A DNA stretch of 64,000 nt. Source: QHXM01 sp963697975 (GTDB lineage Bacteria > Acidobacteriota > Blastocatellia > Pyrinomonadales > Pyrinomonadaceae). The notes beneath the pieces are model-generated. The model had not been told where the DNA came from, did not search any database, and saw only the letters and a program-made list of their open reading frames with translations. A program made the position numbers and the translations under genes. Below are positions 41,016-49,767 of the stretch, in pieces. Within the stretch, counting starts at the first letter, position 1. Each line of letters starts with the position of its first letter. The stretch lies in NCBI GenBank assembly GCA_963697975.1, contig OY969111.1, positions 2,976,001 through 3,040,000 of the forward strand, in the 5' to 3' direction.

Positions 41016-43481
41016 ATGAAAACGGGGCGCATGACTTTAGCTCTCATAGCGATGCTCACGATTTTTACGGGCGCATCCCTCGCCGCGCCGAAGATTGACC
41101 CGGAGTTGAATGCTCGCCTGAGAACGGTCGCGAGCAACTCTCAACTGGGCGTCATCCTGACCTTTCAAGGCACACGTGTCACGAACTCTCAGGTCGCAGC
41201 CGTGCAGGCGCTCGGCATCACGACGGGGATACGCATGGTCAACTTCCCCATCATGGCCGTCAACGCCACACCCGCGCAGATTCAACAGATGTTGAGTTGG
41301 AATGAGCTTCGCTCCGTTTACTTAAACAGCCCGCTCCAGCTTTATCTTCATCAAACGAAGCCTCTCATCGGCGTTGACCGTTTAAGAAAAGATGCCGACA
41401 TCACGCGCAGAAACGGCGGCGTTCCTGTCTCAGGCAAGGGCGTCACCATCGCCATCAACGACACGGGCGTTGATGGAACACACGCTGACCTTAAATTCGA
41501 TCTGATTAATCGCCCCTTAGGCCAGACCGTTCAGAACGTACTCATCAACCCGAACGACAAGGATGGGCTAGTCGTTCGGAGCAACACGCTCGGCAATCCG
41601 CTCAAAGGAATCCTGCCGATGACGTATGTCGAAGATGTCGTCAACTCCGACACCAACGGCGGGCACGGCACGCACTGCGCTTCAATTGCGGCGGGCACGG
41701 GCGCTGCGAGCGGCGGACTCTATGCGGGTGTTGCTCCGGGCGCGCAAATCCTCGGACTCGGCTCAGGCGGCGGCCTCTTTATTCTCGGACAGATCGCGGC
41801 CTTCGATTATCTTTATTCAAACCAGTTTCGCTACAACGTGCGCGTCGTCAATAACTCGTGGGGCAACTCTGCTGTCGAGCTTGACCCGGATCATCCCGTC
41901 AACGTGGCGAGCAAACTTCTGCATGACGAAGCGCACATCGTCGTCGTCTTCGCCAACGGCAACGACGGCCCACGTCCCAACACGCAGAATCGCTGGGCCT
42001 CGTTTCCGTGGATGATTAGCGTTGCGGCGGGGACGAAAGACGGGCGGCTCGCGGACTTCTCTTCACGCGGTATCCTCGGCGATCCGATGGTTCATCCGAC
42101 CATAGTTGCACCGGGAACTGGCGGGCCTACGTCGGCGGGTTATACAAGCGCAGTGGTCGCCGCTCGCTCTCGTGTTAATCCGGCGGCGAACGGGCTTAAT
42201 GCGGACGCGGAGATTCCGGCAGCCTTTGTCGCAAACTACACACAGATCAGCGGCACATCGATGGCCGCGCCGCACATCGCCGGAGTCGTGGCGAACATTC
42301 TGCAAGCGAATCCAAGTCTGTTGCCTGACGAGATGAGAAGCGTCATCGAGCGCACGGCGACGCCGATGGCTGCCTACGACGAGTTTGAAGTCGGCGCTGG
42401 GATGGCGAACGTCCACGCGGCGGTTGACCTCGCTTTCAATCCACAGAAGCCTTATGGCAACTTCGGATTCACGGGCAAGGGCTTGACGTTGACGCGCACA
42501 GACGGCGCAGAACTCCAGGGCAGCGTCGCCCCCGGTGGTTCGACTTCGCACACCTTTGAGGTTCCGGCGAACGCGCGCTTTACGATGGTGCAGCTTGACT
42601 GGAAGGGCGTGGGCGAAGATGAAGTGGTCGTGGACAACACGCAGCTTGCGCTGCATGACCTTGCGCTTAACGTCTCGAACGGTTCAACGTCGGCGGAATC
42701 CGACGGGCTTAACCTCGCCGGACTCTTCGCCGCGCGCGAATCAATCAAGCTCGAATTTCCCGGCGCAGGAACTTACACGGCGACAGTCAGCGCAGGCGTC
42801 CTGCAACAGACGACCGTGACCGACCAGCCTTACCGCATCACCGTCACACATTTCCTTTACGATCCGAACGAAGTCAACGACATTGCCTCGCTGGATGCGG
42901 CAACGCAGTCGAAAGCCTATCGTCTGGTTTACGACCGCATCATGTTCACAGAAGGCGGCAGCTTCCGTCCCGACGCCGAGTTGACGCGCATGGAGTTGGG
43001 ACGCGCACTCATGTTCGCGGCGCGTGTGCCCCAATTTATTCCCAACCAGCCGGGCTTTTCGGACTTAGGTGTTGGCACACCCGATGCGCTCGTCGCCGAA
43101 TCGCTCAGGCGCGAAGGCGTGATGGGCACGAGCGGCGGGGCGTTTGGCCCGGCGGTGTCCGTCTCTCGTCTGGAACAAGCGGTGGCGTTGGTTCGCGCCC
43201 TGCGCCTCGACGCGCAGGCGAAGTCTCTGGCGAACAGCAACGTGACTTTCGGCGGAACAGTCCTTTCGGATAACGCACAGATACCCGTCAACCTGCGGGG
43301 CTACGTGCAGATTGCGCTCGACAGGGGATTGATGGAAGCGTTTCCGGCGGAAATGCGGCAGGTCGCGCCGGGTCAGTTCCAGGCTCTCCCCGGCCCGCGC
43401 TTTGAACCGGGCAGAAACGTGAAGCGCGTGGAATTTCTTAATCCCGCGTCTCGTTTAATCAACCTGATGTTCGGTGAATAG
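41016..43481 (+). CDS. secreted subtilase (S8) with C-terminal SLH-like repeats
   Basis: The start at 41016 has a GGAGG site and directly opens a signal peptide (RMTLALIAMLTIFTGASLAA); reading from 40896 would put 40 odd residues before it. 821 residues with catalytic Asp149 (IAINDTGVDGTH), His217 (GGHGTHCASIAAG) and Ser415 (SGTSMAAPHIAGVV). Note IND rather than the usual LDS/IDS around the Asp. The C-terminal 200 residues are SLH-like (FRPDAELTRMELGRALMFA; FGPAVSVSRLEQAVALVRAL; IPVNLRGYVQIALDRGLME), closely matching the subtilase at 31835. Likely surface-anchored paralogue. Confidence 0.92.
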   Translation: MKTGRMTLALIAMLTIFTGASLAAPKIDPELNARLRTVASNSQLGVILTFQGTRVTNSQVAAVQALGITTGIRMVNFPIMAVNATPAQIQQMLSWNELRSVYLNSPLQLYLHQTKPLIGVDRLRKDADITRRNGGVPVSGKGVTIAINDTGVDGTHADLKFDLINRPLGQTVQNVLINPNDKDGLVVRSNTLGNPLKGILPMTYVEDVVNSDTNGGHGTHCASIAAGTGAASGGLYAGVAPGAQILGLGSGGGLFILGQIAAFDYLYSNQFRYNVRVVNNSWGNSAVELDPDHPVNVASKLLHDEAHIVVVFANGNDGPRPNTQNRWASFPWMISVAAGTKDGRLADFSSRGILGDPMVHPTIVAPGTGGPTSAGYTSAVVAARSRVNPAANGLNADAEIPAAFVANYTQISGTSMAAPHIAGVVANILQANPSLLPDEMRSVIERTATPMAAYDEFEVGAGMANVHAAVDLAFNPQKPYGNFGFTGKGLTLTRTDGAELQGSVAPGGSTSHTFEVPANARFTMVQLDWKGVGEDEVVVDNTQLALHDLALNVSNGSTSAESDGLNLAGLFAARESIKLEFPGAGTYTATVSAGVLQQTTVTDQPYRITVTHFLYDPNEVNDIASLDAATQSKAYRLVYDRIMFTEGGSFRPDAELTRMELGRALMFAARVPQFIPNQPGFSDLGVGTPDALVAESLRREGVMGTSGGAFGPAVSVSRLEQAVALVRALRLDAQAKSLANSNVTFGGTVLSDNAQIPVNLRGYVQIALDRGLMEAFPAEMRQVAPGQFQALPGPRFEPGRNVKRVEFLNPASRLINLMFGE

Positions 43482-43519
43482 AAAGCCGGGTCGGCTCTGA
43501 CCCAACGGGACTTTCCGCG

Positions 43520-43564
43520 CTTTGACCGCCAGCCTCACCAAAGACTGGCGGTCAAAGTTTTTTT
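43520..43564 (+). terminator. intrinsic terminator after the fourth subtilase
   Basis: A 13-bp perfect stem, CTTTGACCGCCAG (43520-43532) with CTGGCGGTCAAAG (43545-43557), is followed by seven T residues. This should end the transcript carrying the subtilase genes. Confidence 0.9.
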
Positions 43565-43680
43565 AAGCGGCCTTCCTGCAACACGTTCGCAATATTTCAC
43601 CCCTTCAACCGGCTGATCGTCAGGTTTCAGAACACGAAAAAGCGCCACGGCCAGTCAAAGTGTGACGCATTTTCAGCCGT

Positions 43681-43740
43681 CTCAAGTTTTCTTCCTCAAA
43701 TCTCAAGTTCTCCTTTCTCCGCCCTCAAGTATTTCTCAAG
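43681..43740 (+). promoter_or_regulatory. cluster of CTCAAG repeats upstream of the M36 protease
   Basis: CTCAAG or CTCAAA at 43681, 43695, 43702, 43724 and 43735. The last pair is 11 bp apart; 43681 to 43702 and 43702 to 43724 are 21 and 22 bp. The cluster ends about 80 bp before the start codon. Same hexamer as upstream of two subtilases. The remaining part of 43565-43821 holds an AAGGAG site before the gene and nothing else I can support. Confidence 0.6.
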
Positions 43741-43821
43741 TGGCAAAGGTTATTTTCGCCCTGTCATTGAGACAGATGCCATCAATTAGATTTTTCCCAC
43801 TGTTTAGAAGGAGATACTCAA

Positions 43822-46800
43822 ATGCGCCGGTACAAAAATTTACTCAGAGCTTTCACGATTCTGTTAGCCTTCGCAGTTGTTTTGACAGGTCTCAGCATCC
43901 CGAGCACACGGGTTAAAGCTTCCGGCGCCGCCAGCGCCACCAAAGACGAAGCGGCGAGAATGTATGCTCGCCCTGCTCCTAATTTCGATTTTAATCTTTC
44001 GAGAAACGCGCGAAACCTGCGTCAGGCTACAGCCGACCAGTTGGGCGCGGCTGAGGGTTTGAAGTCCAACACAGGGGCGAGCGAAATGATCGTTCGCTGG
44101 AACGATTTCGGCGGTTCGCCCGATGTCATGATGGATTTTGCCAGCCACGCCTATTCGGGCACGCCCGAAGAAGCCGGACGCGCTTTCCTCTCAGAGAACG
44201 CCGCCATTTTCGGCATCAATAATGTGAGCGACCTCCAACTCGTCAGCAACAGAGAAGCGCTCGGCGGGTATCTCCTCAGATTCAGGCAGACCTTTAACGG
44301 CATCGACGTTAAAGACGGCGGCATCGGTCTGGTGATGAACGCCAACAAGCAAGTCATCATGGCGAGCGGCCCGTTCTTCCGCGATGTCAACGTCAACACG
44401 ACGCCCACTTTGAGCGTGGACGCGGCCCGTCAAGCTGCCGCCGCAGACCTCGCGCGCTTTCAGGTTGCCATCCCGAGCTACATCACAAACTTGCTCAAGC
44501 CGGGTCTGGATATTCTGAAACAGCAGACATCAATCGTCGGGCAGTTAGAGCCAAAGCTTGGCATTTACCCGACCGCCGACGGCTACAAGCTGGTCTGGAA
44601 AGTCGCAAAGTTTTCCACCAACCCTTTCGGTCTCTATCTCATCTCGATTGACGCGCACACAGGCCAAACCGTCGCGCGCAAAGATTACGTCAACTTCCAG
44701 CAGAACCCGGATGCTTTGCCCATGACGGCAGACATCTATCCGAAGTATCCAACCATCACCGACGAATTGAAGAATCAGGGCAAGATCAGCGTCGGCGCTG
44801 ACGGCACGCCTCTCGGACAGGAGCGCGTTAAGCTGCGCTCATTCGATCAGTCGAACATCGTCACCGGATTGAACGGTACGCTCACCGGCACACACGCTCT
44901 CGTCAACAACGCGCTCGTTTCCAAGCTGCCGTTTGCGCAGGCGGCCAAAGGCACATGGCACTTCCGCATTGACGATCCGACCAACTTCGAGGCACGGACA
45001 AACGAGATAGATCACGTCGGGCCAACCGCCGAACCGGCGGAGCATCAGGACGAAATCAACTCGTTCTTCTTCGTCACGTACCTGCTTGAATATGTTGACT
45101 ACCTGCACGTCGGCGGCGACAAAGGCGGCTTCGGTCAGGGCAGTTTCCCGGACGATTATCCGAACAAGACCATTCCGCTGCCCGCGACCGTGCATATTCC
45201 GAATATCTACATGGCGCTCGACATCGCAGCTGGCAAAACGCCAAGCCCGACCGACCCGGACCTCGCGCAGAAAGTGCTCGGTCTCGATAACGCTTTCGCG
45301 CTCAACCTGACCAGCTTGATCGAAGCGCTCTCCGGCACGAAATCCCCGGTCGTCGTTAATCCGACTTCCTACGGTCATGGCTTCCTGCTCAATGACCTCG
45401 CGCTCGAAGGCACGGTGCCCTATCACGAAGGGATGCACGCCATCACCAGCCCCATCGCCGGACTCGAAGGCGACCCGGAAGGCAACGCCATGAACGAAGG
45501 TCAGGCGGATATGTGGGCTTTCACTATCACGGACAACGCTTCCTTAGGCGATTACGCCGTCAACGCTTTCAAGTATCGCCAGCGTTTTCGTGACACTGGC
45601 CGCGACCCAGACTCTATCGCTTACATCCGCAGCGCCCGCTCTACACTCAAGTTCTCAGACATCGGCACGCTCAACGACGGTGGAGTCTATGCTTTCGAAG
45701 AGCACTACGACGGCGAAATCTACATGTCCACGATGTGGGACGTGCGCGAGATGCTCAACCGCATCTACCCGAACAAGTCCACCTACAAACGCCCGCAGCC
45801 GAAAGACGGTCTCGCCGCTAAGGCGATTACACAGGGCACGGACATCTTCGAGCGCGTCTTCTTAGGTTCGATGTATGTACTCGGCACGACCGCTCCCGAC
45901 ACATTCGTCAAATCGCGTGACGCCATGCTCGTCGCAGACCAGATGCTCTATTCTGCGGATACGTCAGACCCGGCAGCACCGGGCCGTCACCGCGCTCTTA
46001 TCGAGCAAATCTTTGCCGCGCATGAACTGGGCGTCAACGCACGCGAAGTCACGGGCGGCGCGGCGACCATCTCCACGCAGGTCACGCCGTTCGTCGGTGG
46101 ACTGCGCGCGCCGAGTGCTCCGCAGAATGTGTCGGTTGCTCCTGCATCGGCCAGGACCAATCTCGTTAGCTGGGAGCCTGTGCAGGGCGCTACGGCCTAT
46201 GAAGTCCTGAAACGCAAAGTGACTTTCCGCAATCAGCGTGAGCCGAACGGCAAGCGCCAGTACAACGATGGCGACGCCGCGACGACGGGCTTCCGCCACA
46301 TCGCTTATGTTGACGGCAGCGCCACCTCTTACGAAGATCGCGGGGCTGTTCACGAAGTGTTCGCGCCGGAAGGCTTGAAAAATCTCTTCGACAGCGAGTA
46401 CGTCGTGCGCTCCATCAGCGCCACTCCGAACGCTCAACTCGGCATCTCAAACTTAAGCGGCTCTGCCCAACCGACGCTCACGCAGCAAAATCTAACCGCT
46501 GCGATTGACACGGCAGTCTCCAACGTCTCGTTCACAGGCGGCGTCTTCGCGTTCGACCAGACGCTGAAGAATGCGCGCGGCGCTGACTCTACCGACAAGA
46601 CCATCTATGCTCCTATACACTTCAGCATCAACAGCATTTCAGACCCGACCGTCACGGTGAAGAACGCTGACACCAGTTCGCCTGCGCCGACCTTCATCTA
46701 CAATCAGGTGTTAGCGCTCGGAGGAACTTCGGCGGCGCATCGCCTTGAGTTCAATGATCCGGGGGCTAAGATGTTCACCTTCGACGCGACGATTACGGGA

Positions 46801-47397
46801 CAAGCCTACGACGGTTCAATCGGCGGCACGGGCAGCCAGAATGGCGACGGCACGAGCGATCCGCCCGCGCCCATCACCTACTCGGTCTTCTCCGAAGAGA
46901 TGACTGGAACCTTGCTCGCGGGCGACCCGTCGGGAGCTTCCGGCACGTCGGCCACTCACGGCAATTCGACCTTTGCCGGAATCACCTACACGGACGTACC
47001 CGTGACCACAAAGTCTGACGCGCTGATCCTCGATGCGACGCTTAGCTCGATGACCGCCGTTGACATGGACTTTGATCTACTGACGGCAGACGGACAGTTA
47101 ATTACGAGTTCCGCCGGGACGACCGCTGCCGAGCACGTTTCGTCGCAGGTCGCGCCGAACACGCGCTACATCCTGCGTGTTAAAGGCTTCGCCAATGGCC
47201 CGGCTGAGTTCAAGATCGTCAGTCGCCAGTTCCTGCCGCAAGGCTCGCCCAACGAAAACGCCGGAACCATCACGCCCGGCTCGGGCGGCTCTTCGGGTGG
47301 CGGCAGTCCGCTTCCGGTGCTGACGAACGTAAAAGTGCTTGTGCGGTTCACCGTGAATCCGCTCTTGAAGAGAGTGACAGCGCAGATTATCAAGTAA
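43822..47397 (+). CDS. secreted M36 (fungalysin-like) metallopeptidase
   Basis: 1191 residues, preceded by GAAGGAG. Signal peptide (LLRAFTILLAFAVVLTGLSIP), an FTP-type inhibitory propeptide (about 90-300; YLLRFRQTFNGIDVKDGGIG and GLYLISIDAHTGQTVARKDY), then the catalytic domain with the zinc motif HEGMH at 535-539 (VPYHEGMHAI) and the downstream Glu in NEGQADMWAF near 559. Beyond about 770 come a fibronectin-like segment, a domain shared with the subtilase at 34975 (AVSNVSFTGGVFAFD), a PPC-like domain and a terminal VRFTVNPLLKRVTAQIIK. The shared C-terminus suggests a common export or attachment route. Strong terminator follows. Confidence 0.9.
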   Translation: MRRYKNLLRAFTILLAFAVVLTGLSIPSTRVKASGAASATKDEAARMYARPAPNFDFNLSRNARNLRQATADQLGAAEGLKSNTGASEMIVRWNDFGGSPDVMMDFASHAYSGTPEEAGRAFLSENAAIFGINNVSDLQLVSNREALGGYLLRFRQTFNGIDVKDGGIGLVMNANKQVIMASGPFFRDVNVNTTPTLSVDAARQAAAADLARFQVAIPSYITNLLKPGLDILKQQTSIVGQLEPKLGIYPTADGYKLVWKVAKFSTNPFGLYLISIDAHTGQTVARKDYVNFQQNPDALPMTADIYPKYPTITDELKNQGKISVGADGTPLGQERVKLRSFDQSNIVTGLNGTLTGTHALVNNALVSKLPFAQAAKGTWHFRIDDPTNFEARTNEIDHVGPTAEPAEHQDEINSFFFVTYLLEYVDYLHVGGDKGGFGQGSFPDDYPNKTIPLPATVHIPNIYMALDIAAGKTPSPTDPDLAQKVLGLDNAFALNLTSLIEALSGTKSPVVVNPTSYGHGFLLNDLALEGTVPYHEGMHAITSPIAGLEGDPEGNAMNEGQADMWAFTITDNASLGDYAVNAFKYRQRFRDTGRDPDSIAYIRSARSTLKFSDIGTLNDGGVYAFEEHYDGEIYMSTMWDVREMLNRIYPNKSTYKRPQPKDGLAAKAITQGTDIFERVFLGSMYVLGTTAPDTFVKSRDAMLVADQMLYSADTSDPAAPGRHRALIEQIFAAHELGVNAREVTGGAATISTQVTPFVGGLRAPSAPQNVSVAPASARTNLVSWEPVQGATAYEVLKRKVTFRNQREPNGKRQYNDGDAATTGFRHIAYVDGSATSYEDRGAVHEVFAPEGLKNLFDSEYVVRSISATPNAQLGISNLSGSAQPTLTQQNLTAAIDTAVSNVSFTGGVFAFDQTLKNARGADSTDKTIYAPIHFSINSISDPTVTVKNADTSSPAPTFIYNQVLALGGTSAAHRLEFNDPGAKMFTFDATITGQAYDGSIGGTGSQNGDGTSDPPAPITYSVFSEEMTGTLLAGDPSGASGTSATHGNSTFAGITYTDVPVTTKSDALILDATLSSMTAVDMDFDLLTADGQLITSSAGTTAAEHVSSQVAPNTRYILRVKGFANGPAEFKIVSRQFLPQGSPNENAGTITPGSGGSSGGGSPLPVLTNVKVLVRFTVNPLLKRVTAQIIK

Positions 47398-47421
47398 CAG
47401 ACTGTCTCTCCCTTGCCCCTT

Positions 47422-47464
47422 GGGTCTCTCGCCTGAAAACCTTCAGGCGAGAGACCCCTTTTTT
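47422..47464 (+). terminator. intrinsic terminator after the M36 protease
   Basis: A 16-bp perfect stem (GGGTCTCTCGCCTGAA, 47422-47437, with 47442-47457), AACC loop, then CC and six T residues. Confidence 0.92.
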
Positions 47465-47472
47465 CGTCTTCC

Positions 47473-47604
47473 ATCCCCAAAGGGGATGAATAAAATAGCC
47501 AGGGGTAAGCGCGTGAGCGCGCCACCCCTGGAACGGACGAGAATAAATATTCCGACCCTGAAGGGGTCACCTCTCAATGTTGAATGTGCGACCCCTTCAG
47601 GGTC
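47473..47604. repeat. nested palindromic repeat element, second copy
   Basis: ATCCCC/GGGGAT, then AATAAAATAGCC with CAGGGG...CCCCTG, then GACCCTGAAGGGGTC paired with GACCCCTTCAGGGTC at 47554-47604. The AAAATAGCC and GACCCTGAAGGGGTC blocks match the element at 34431-34632; the order of blocks is the same. The rest of 47605-47701 is the leader of the radical SAM gene. Confidence 0.8.
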
Positions 47605-47701
47605 AGGTTTCTTCTTTATCCTCCGGCTCGATTCTGATAGAGTGCCCCCGTAATCATCAATCACCTTGCAAAGCCTATCTCTTGCGGAGCGGAACAAGAA
47701 G

Positions 47702-49186
47702 ATGAAGGTCTTACTGGTCTACCCGGAATTTCCCAACACTTACTGGAGTTTCAAGCACGCGCTGCCTTTCGCCGGGAAACGCTCCGCCTACCCGCCGCTT
47801 GGCCTGCTCACGCTTTCCTCCATGCTGCCCGAGACGTGGGAAAAGCGGCTCGTTGATTTGAACGTCCGCACTTTGCGTGACTCCGATCTGGAATGGGCTG
47901 ACATGGTCTTTGCCAGCGCGATGATCGTTCAGCAGGACTCCCTGCGCGAAGTGATTGACCGCTGCAAGGCGCTGGGCGTTCGCATCGCCGTCGGCGGCCC
48001 ATTTGTCTCGACAGGGATGGAGCACGTCGCGGACGCAGACTTTCTTTTTCCCGGCGAAGCGGAGATGACCGTGCCGGAGTTTCTGCGCGACCTTGAACTG
48101 GGCGTGCCGCAGCACGTTTATCAAACAAACGAGAAGCCCGATTTAACCAAATCGCCCATTCCCGATTTCGGTCTGGTGCAGATGAGCCGCTACTCTTCAA
48201 TGGCGATTCAGTATTCGCGCGGTTGCCCGTTCAATTGCGAGTTCTGCGACATCATAGAAATCTACGGGCGCGTCCCGCGCACCAAGTCCAACGAACAGAT
48301 GCTCGCGGAATTGGACGCGCTCTACAACACGGGCTGGCGCGGCCCGCTCTTTATCGTGGACGATAATTTCATCGGCAACAAGAAGAACGTGCGGCGCTTG
48401 ATGCCGGACCTTTGTGAATGGATGGAGCGGCATGATCAGCCGTTTCGATTGTTTACGGAAGCCTCCATCAATCTCGCGGACGATGACGAGCTTTTAGGAA
48501 TGATGAAGCGCGCCAACTTCCGCAGAGTTTTCTTAGGCATCGAGACGCCCGTCGAAGAAAGTCTCAAAGAGACGCAGAAGGGGCAGAACACGAAGCGCAA
48601 CCTGATTGAGAGTGTGCGAAAGATTCAGTCTTACGGGATGGAGGTGATGGCGGGTTTCATCGTCGGCTTTGACAACGACCCGGCGGACATCTTCCAGCGC
48701 CAGATTGATTTCATCCGCGAGAGCGCGATTCCGATGGCGATGGTCGGACTTCTTTCTGCTTTGCCGGACACGCAACTCTGGCGCAGGCTCGAAAAAGAGG
48801 GACGACTCCTGAGCGAAGGCGCGGGCACGAACACGGAAGCGTCCTTGAACTTCGTGCCCAAGATGGACAGGCAAATCTTGATTGACGGCTACAAGAAGAT
48901 CATGCAGACCATCTATAGCCCGGAAGAATATTACGAGCGCGTGCGGGCATCGCTGCGAAACACTTTCTCGTCCGGCTATTCTCCGGCCAAAGCCTTCAAG
49001 AAAGAGTACATCCTGGGCTTTTTCCGCGTGCTTTTTAAACTGGGCATGTTCGACTCATCGCGCAGGGAGTTCTGGCGATTCCTCCGGCGCGTCTATTCCG
49101 AGCGGCGCGATTTAATCGGAGACGCGGTCGTGCTCGCCGTCATGGGCTATCACTTCCGCAAAATCACGGAGCAATACTGCGAGTAG
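47702..49186 (+). CDS. B12-binding radical SAM protein with DUF4070-type C-terminus (HpnP-like)
   Basis: 494 residues. An N-terminal cobalamin-binding Rossmann domain (MKVLLVYPEFPNTYWSF, RIAVGGPFVSTGMEH) is followed by the radical SAM core with the [4Fe-4S] ligands C175, C179 and C182 (RGCPFNCEFCDI) and a C-terminal helical extension of the DUF4070 kind. The opening residues strongly resemble hopanoid C-2 methylase HpnP and related methyltransferases, which use methylcobalamin to methylate unactivated carbons. No hopanoid genes are nearby, so the substrate is open. The TAG stop is the first three bases after G of a palindromic repeat. A ferredoxin gene that could supply electrons is 210 bp downstream. 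Confidence 0.88.
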   Translation: MKVLLVYPEFPNTYWSFKHALPFAGKRSAYPPLGLLTLSSMLPETWEKRLVDLNVRTLRDSDLEWADMVFASAMIVQQDSLREVIDRCKALGVRIAVGGPFVSTGMEHVADADFLFPGEAEMTVPEFLRDLELGVPQHVYQTNEKPDLTKSPIPDFGLVQMSRYSSMAIQYSRGCPFNCEFCDIIEIYGRVPRTKSNEQMLAELDALYNTGWRGPLFIVDDNFIGNKKNVRRLMPDLCEWMERHDQPFRLFTEASINLADDDELLGMMKRANFRRVFLGIETPVEESLKETQKGQNTKRNLIESVRKIQSYGMEVMAGFIVGFDNDPADIFQRQIDFIRESAIPMAMVGLLSALPDTQLWRRLEKEGRLLSEGAGTNTEASLNFVPKMDRQILIDGYKKIMQTIYSPEEYYERVRASLRNTFSSGYSPAKAFKKEYILGFFRVLFKLGMFDSSRREFWRFLRRVYSERRDLIGDAVVLAVMGYHFRKITEQYCE

Positions 49187-49292
49187 GACAGGCATTCCTG
49201 CCTGTCATAGCGTGCGTTAGCACGCTCTTTAAGTATCGCTAAACAGTATTCGCGCTGACGCGCTCAATGACAGGCAGGAATGCCTGTCCTAC
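49183..49292. repeat. 110-bp palindromic element starting at a stop codon (copy 1)
   Basis: Perfect 26-bp terminal inverted repeats (49183-49208 and 49267-49292) enclose two smaller hairpins (AGCGTGC-GTTA-GCACGCT and CGCGCT-GA-CGCGCT flanks). The left terminus GTAG provides the TAG of the radical SAM gene. A second copy is at 54941-55052. No transposase gene is inside; it looks like a miniature, possibly REP/RAYT-mobilised element. Confidence 0.88.
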
Positions 49293-49394
49293 GAAATGCT
49301 AAATTGCTATTGACTCATTGCGGAATTTGTCTTAGAAGCAAAGTGTCAGAGCGATAGGTAAATTTTCCAATCAAATAAAAGAGGGAAGCAGAAG

Positions 49395-49697
49395 ATGACA
49401 TACGTGGTGACAGAGTTATGTGTTGACTGCAAGTACACGGATTGTGCGGCGGTTTGTCCCGTCGAGGCATTTCACGAATTGCCCGACCGCCTTTACATCA
49501 ACGCCGACACTTGCATTGATTGCGATGCCTGCGTGCCTGAGTGTCCCGTCGAGGCAATCTTCGCGGACAGTAACGTGCCTGAGCAATATGCCCACTGGAC
49601 TCAGATCAATATTGACGAGGCTCCGAACTATCCGGTCATTAGCCAGAAAATCCCCGCGTTGTATGGCCCGAACTGTACGGGACAGCCGGAGGGTTGA
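49395..49697 (+). CDS. fdxA: 7Fe ferredoxin, FdxA type
   Basis: 100 residues, start preceded by GAGGGAAGCAGAAG. The first motif CVDCKYTDCAAVCPVEAFH builds a [3Fe-4S] cluster with cross-over ligands, the second CIDCDACVPECPVEAIF a [4Fe-4S] cluster, the order and spacing typical of FdxA-type ferredoxins of about 105 residues (MTYVVTE start). A low-potential electron carrier in the cytoplasm; it could serve the radical SAM enzyme encoded upstream. A strong bidirectional terminator follows. Confidence 0.93.
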   Translation: MTYVVTELCVDCKYTDCAAVCPVEAFHELPDRLYINADTCIDCDACVPECPVEAIFADSNVPEQYAHWTQINIDEAPNYPVISQKIPALYGPNCTGQPEG

Positions 49698-49724
49698 GTT
49701 TTGTCTAACTGTTAATGTGGCGGG

Positions 49725-49767
49725 AAAAGACTCTTTGCGCGTCTACCACGCGCAAAGAGTCTTTTTT
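49725..49767. terminator. bidirectional intrinsic terminator
   Basis: A 17-bp perfect stem AAAAGACTCTTTGCGCG (49725-49741) with its complement at 49749-49765, flanked by A-run on the left and T-run on the right. It separates convergent fdxA and the epimerase gene; the stop of the latter overlaps the T-run. Confidence 0.93.

Noticed and set aside
47702..49186. Assignment as hpnP (hopanoid C-2 methylase)
   Set aside because: The N-terminus is very similar, but several B12 radical SAM families share it and no hopanoid genes are nearby, so no gene symbol was given.
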